Shown here one piece after another: positions 5,529-7,086 of a DNA stretch of 7,086 bases. A model generated the notes under the pieces. It was given only the letters and a program-made list of their open reading frames with translations. It searched no databases and was not told the DNA's origin. Positions within the stretch are counted from its first letter, which is position 1, and the number at the start of each line of letters is the position of its first letter. The stretch is from Tannerella sp. Its GTDB lineage: Bacteria > Bacteroidota > Bacteroidia > Bacteroidales > Tannerellaceae. A program made the translations under genes and the position numbers. Where the stretch lies: assembly GCA_031279875.1 (NCBI GenBank), contig JAITHS010000311.1:1-7086 (forward strand). The letters run 5' to 3'.

Positions 5529-7061
5529 TCAATGTTTAAAATGTCTCACTCCCGTCTTGACCATTGCCAGGCCGTGTGCGTTGCAGTAATCGACTGATTC
5601 GTTATCTTTTATCGAACCGCCGGGTTGTATAACAGCAGTTATGCCTGCATTGTCGGCTATTTGAACGCAGTCGGGGAACGGGAAGAAAGCATCCGAAGCC
5701 ATCACCGCCCCTTTGAGGTCGAAACCAAAAGAGTGCGCTTTCTCGATAGCATGTTTCAGGGCGTCCACACGCGACGTCTGTCCTACGCCGCTGGCGCATA
5801 ACTGTTTGTTTTTCACCAAAGTAATAGCGTTCGACTTGCTGTGCTTCACCAACTTATTGGCAAACAGCAAGTCAGATATTTCGTTTTCCGTCGGTTTTTT
5901 GTTCGTAATACTTTCGAGGTCAGCCGGTTGTTGGATGCTGCTGTCGCGTTCCTGCGCGAGGACGCCGTTAAGTAGCGAGCGAAACTGACGCGGCTGTACG
6001 GCGGTGTTGCTTTCTTTGCGTCGCAAAATGATGCGGTTCTTTTTCTGCATCAGTATTTCGAGCGCTTCCATTGTGTAGTCGGGTGCGATGATGATCTCGA
6101 AAAATATCTTGTTGATTTCTTCGGCGGCGTCTTTGTCTATCAAACCGTTGGTTATCAGCACTCCGCCGAAAGCCGATACGGGGTCGCCCGCCAGAGCGTC
6201 CGTCCATGCTTCCTTAACCGTTGAGCGTGAGGCTATTCCGCAGGCGTTGTTGTGTTTGAGGATAGCGAAAGTCAGTTCATCAAACTCTTCTATCAGAGTA
6301 ACAGCCGAATCAATGTCGAGCAAGTTGTTGTATGAAATCTCCTTACCGTGCAATTTTTCGAAAAGCGCTTCGAGGTCGCCATAGAACACACCTTTTTGAT
6401 GTGGGTTTTCGCCATAGCGCATTCGGTTAGCCGTATCTGCGGCGGCACGGAAAGCCGTTTGGTCGTCGGCGTCGAAATAGTTAAAAATAGCCGAATCGTA
6501 GCCTGACGACACTGCAAAAGCTTCTTTGGCAAACCACCGGCGATCGGCAAGTGTTGTCTTCGCTCCGTTCTCATTCAAGATATTCAGTAGCGGCGAGTAT
6601 TGCTTTTGTGAGGCTACAATCACTACGTCGTTGTAATTTTTGGCGGCTGCGCGAATGAGTGAGATGCCGCCGATGTCGATCTTTTCGATTATTTCGTCGT
6701 CAGTAGCGCCTTCGGTGGCGACCGTCTCCTCAAACGGGTAGAGATCAACAATCACGAGGTCGATATCAGGTATCTGATATTGAGCGGTTTGTTCTGCGTC
6801 GCCCGCATTGTTACGGCGTTTAAGGATCCCGCCGAACACTTTGGGGTGCAGCGTCTTAACTCTTCCGCCGAGTATTGACGGATACCCCGTCAGCGTTTCG
6901 ACCGCTTCGCAGGGCAATCCTATCGATTCAATAAACTTTTGCGTGCCTCCGGTTGAAATCAACTTAGCACCTTCGGCATGTAATTTCTTCAAAATATCAT
7001 CCAAACCGTCTTTGTAATATACTGATATTAAAGCGCTTGAAATCTTTTTCTGCTCTTCCAT
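5529..7061 (-). CDS. purH: PurH, bifunctional AICAR formyltransferase / IMP cyclohydrolase
   Basis: PurH carries out the last two steps of de novo purine synthesis in the cytoplasm: formylation of AICAR with 10-formyltetrahydrofolate, then ring closure to IMP. The product has 510 residues, near the usual 505-530. The N-terminal cyclohydrolase domain (about 5-190) shows ISTGGT (35-40), GGRVKTLHPKVFGGIL (65-80, with K69), DLYPF (106-110, Y108) and IDIGG (128-132), plus K141. The C-terminal transformylase domain shows MRYGENPHQ (214-222), the catalytic-type KH pair in KHNNACGIA (K269, H270), HSKSNAI (407-413), GVGQTSRVDA (425-434) and the final GVRHFKH. The ATG at 7061 gives a normal N-terminus, and only 25 nt upstream are in the window, with no Shine-Dalgarno or clear promoter. 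It lies before mreB in the same direction but across a repeat-rich gap, so it is probably a separate unit. Confidence 0.98.
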   Translation of the reverse strand: MEEQKKISSALISVYYKDGLDDILKKLHAEGAKLISTGGTQKFIESIGLPCEAVETLTGYPSILGGRVKTLHPKVFGGILKRRNNAGDAEQTAQYQIPDIDLVIVDLYPFEETVATEGATDDEIIEKIDIGGISLIRAAAKNYNDVVIVASQKQYSPLLNILNENGAKTTLADRRWFAKEAFAVSSGYDSAIFNYFDADDQTAFRAAADTANRMRYGENPHQKGVFYGDLEALFEKLHGKEISYNNLLDIDSAVTLIEEFDELTFAILKHNNACGIASRSTVKEAWTDALAGDPVSAFGGVLITNGLIDKDAAEEINKIFFEIIIAPDYTMEALEILMQKKNRIILRRKESNTAVQPRQFRSLLNGVLAQERDSSIQQPADLESITNKKPTENEISDLLFANKLVKHSKSNAITLVKNKQLCASGVGQTSRVDALKHAIEKAHSFGFDLKGAVMASDAFFPFPDCVQIADNAGITAVIQPGGSIKDNESVDYCNAHGLAMVKTGVRHFKH

Positions 7062-7086
7062 ATTGCTAATATTTTTAATTAAAGCG

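Noticed and set aside
7062..7086. purH promoter in the right-hand 25 nt
   Set aside because: The stretch is AT-rich but too short, and no TAnnTTTG element is present; the promoter, if any, lies outside the window.
1..7086. tRNA, rRNA or riboswitch (for example a purine riboswitch before purH)
   Set aside because: No cloverleaf, rRNA or aptamer-like sequence was recognised, and nearly all DNA is coding; the purH leader is mostly outside the window.

Overview
The window is a chromosomal housekeeping locus, almost certainly from a member of the Bacteroidota and probably Bacteroidales. The evidence is the gene order purH-mreB-mreC-mreD-PBP2-rodA, a RodA with a long membrane insert, a PBP2 with a Cys/His-rich segment beside its active site, and an A-rich mreB leader without a Shine-Dalgarno sequence. 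The genus cannot be named from the sequence alone. All six genes lie on the minus strand, so transcription runs from high to low coordinates.

Layout from 5' to 3' of transcription. purH (7061-5529) encodes the complete bifunctional enzyme for the last two steps of de novo IMP synthesis. A 237-bp intergenic region (5528-5292) follows and is built almost wholly of short tandem arrays and one hairpin-forming element. Then comes the elongasome cluster: mreB (5291-4269), mreC (4266-3382), mreD (3389-2871), a class B penicillin-binding protein 2 gene (2878-980) and rodA (999 to the window edge, missing its 3' end). mreB and mreC are 2 bp apart. The later junctions overlap by 8, 8 and 20 bp, so the cluster looks like one translationally coupled operon with its promoter probably in the purH-mreB gap.

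The products work together. MreB filaments on the inner membrane face position the machine. MreC and MreD link it to the periplasm. RodA polymerises glycan strands from lipid II, and PBP2 cross-links them, to build the lateral wall. PurH is metabolically unrelated and appears to be a conserved neighbour.

I see no mobile element, RNA gene, CRISPR array or undescribed multi-gene system. The points worth a second look are the repeat-built intergenic region (periods 8, 11 and 7, including a G-quadruplex-type motif just after the purH stop), the extra membrane segment of RodA, the possible metal site of PBP2, and Shine-Dalgarno sequences that appear only at the overlapping gene junctions.
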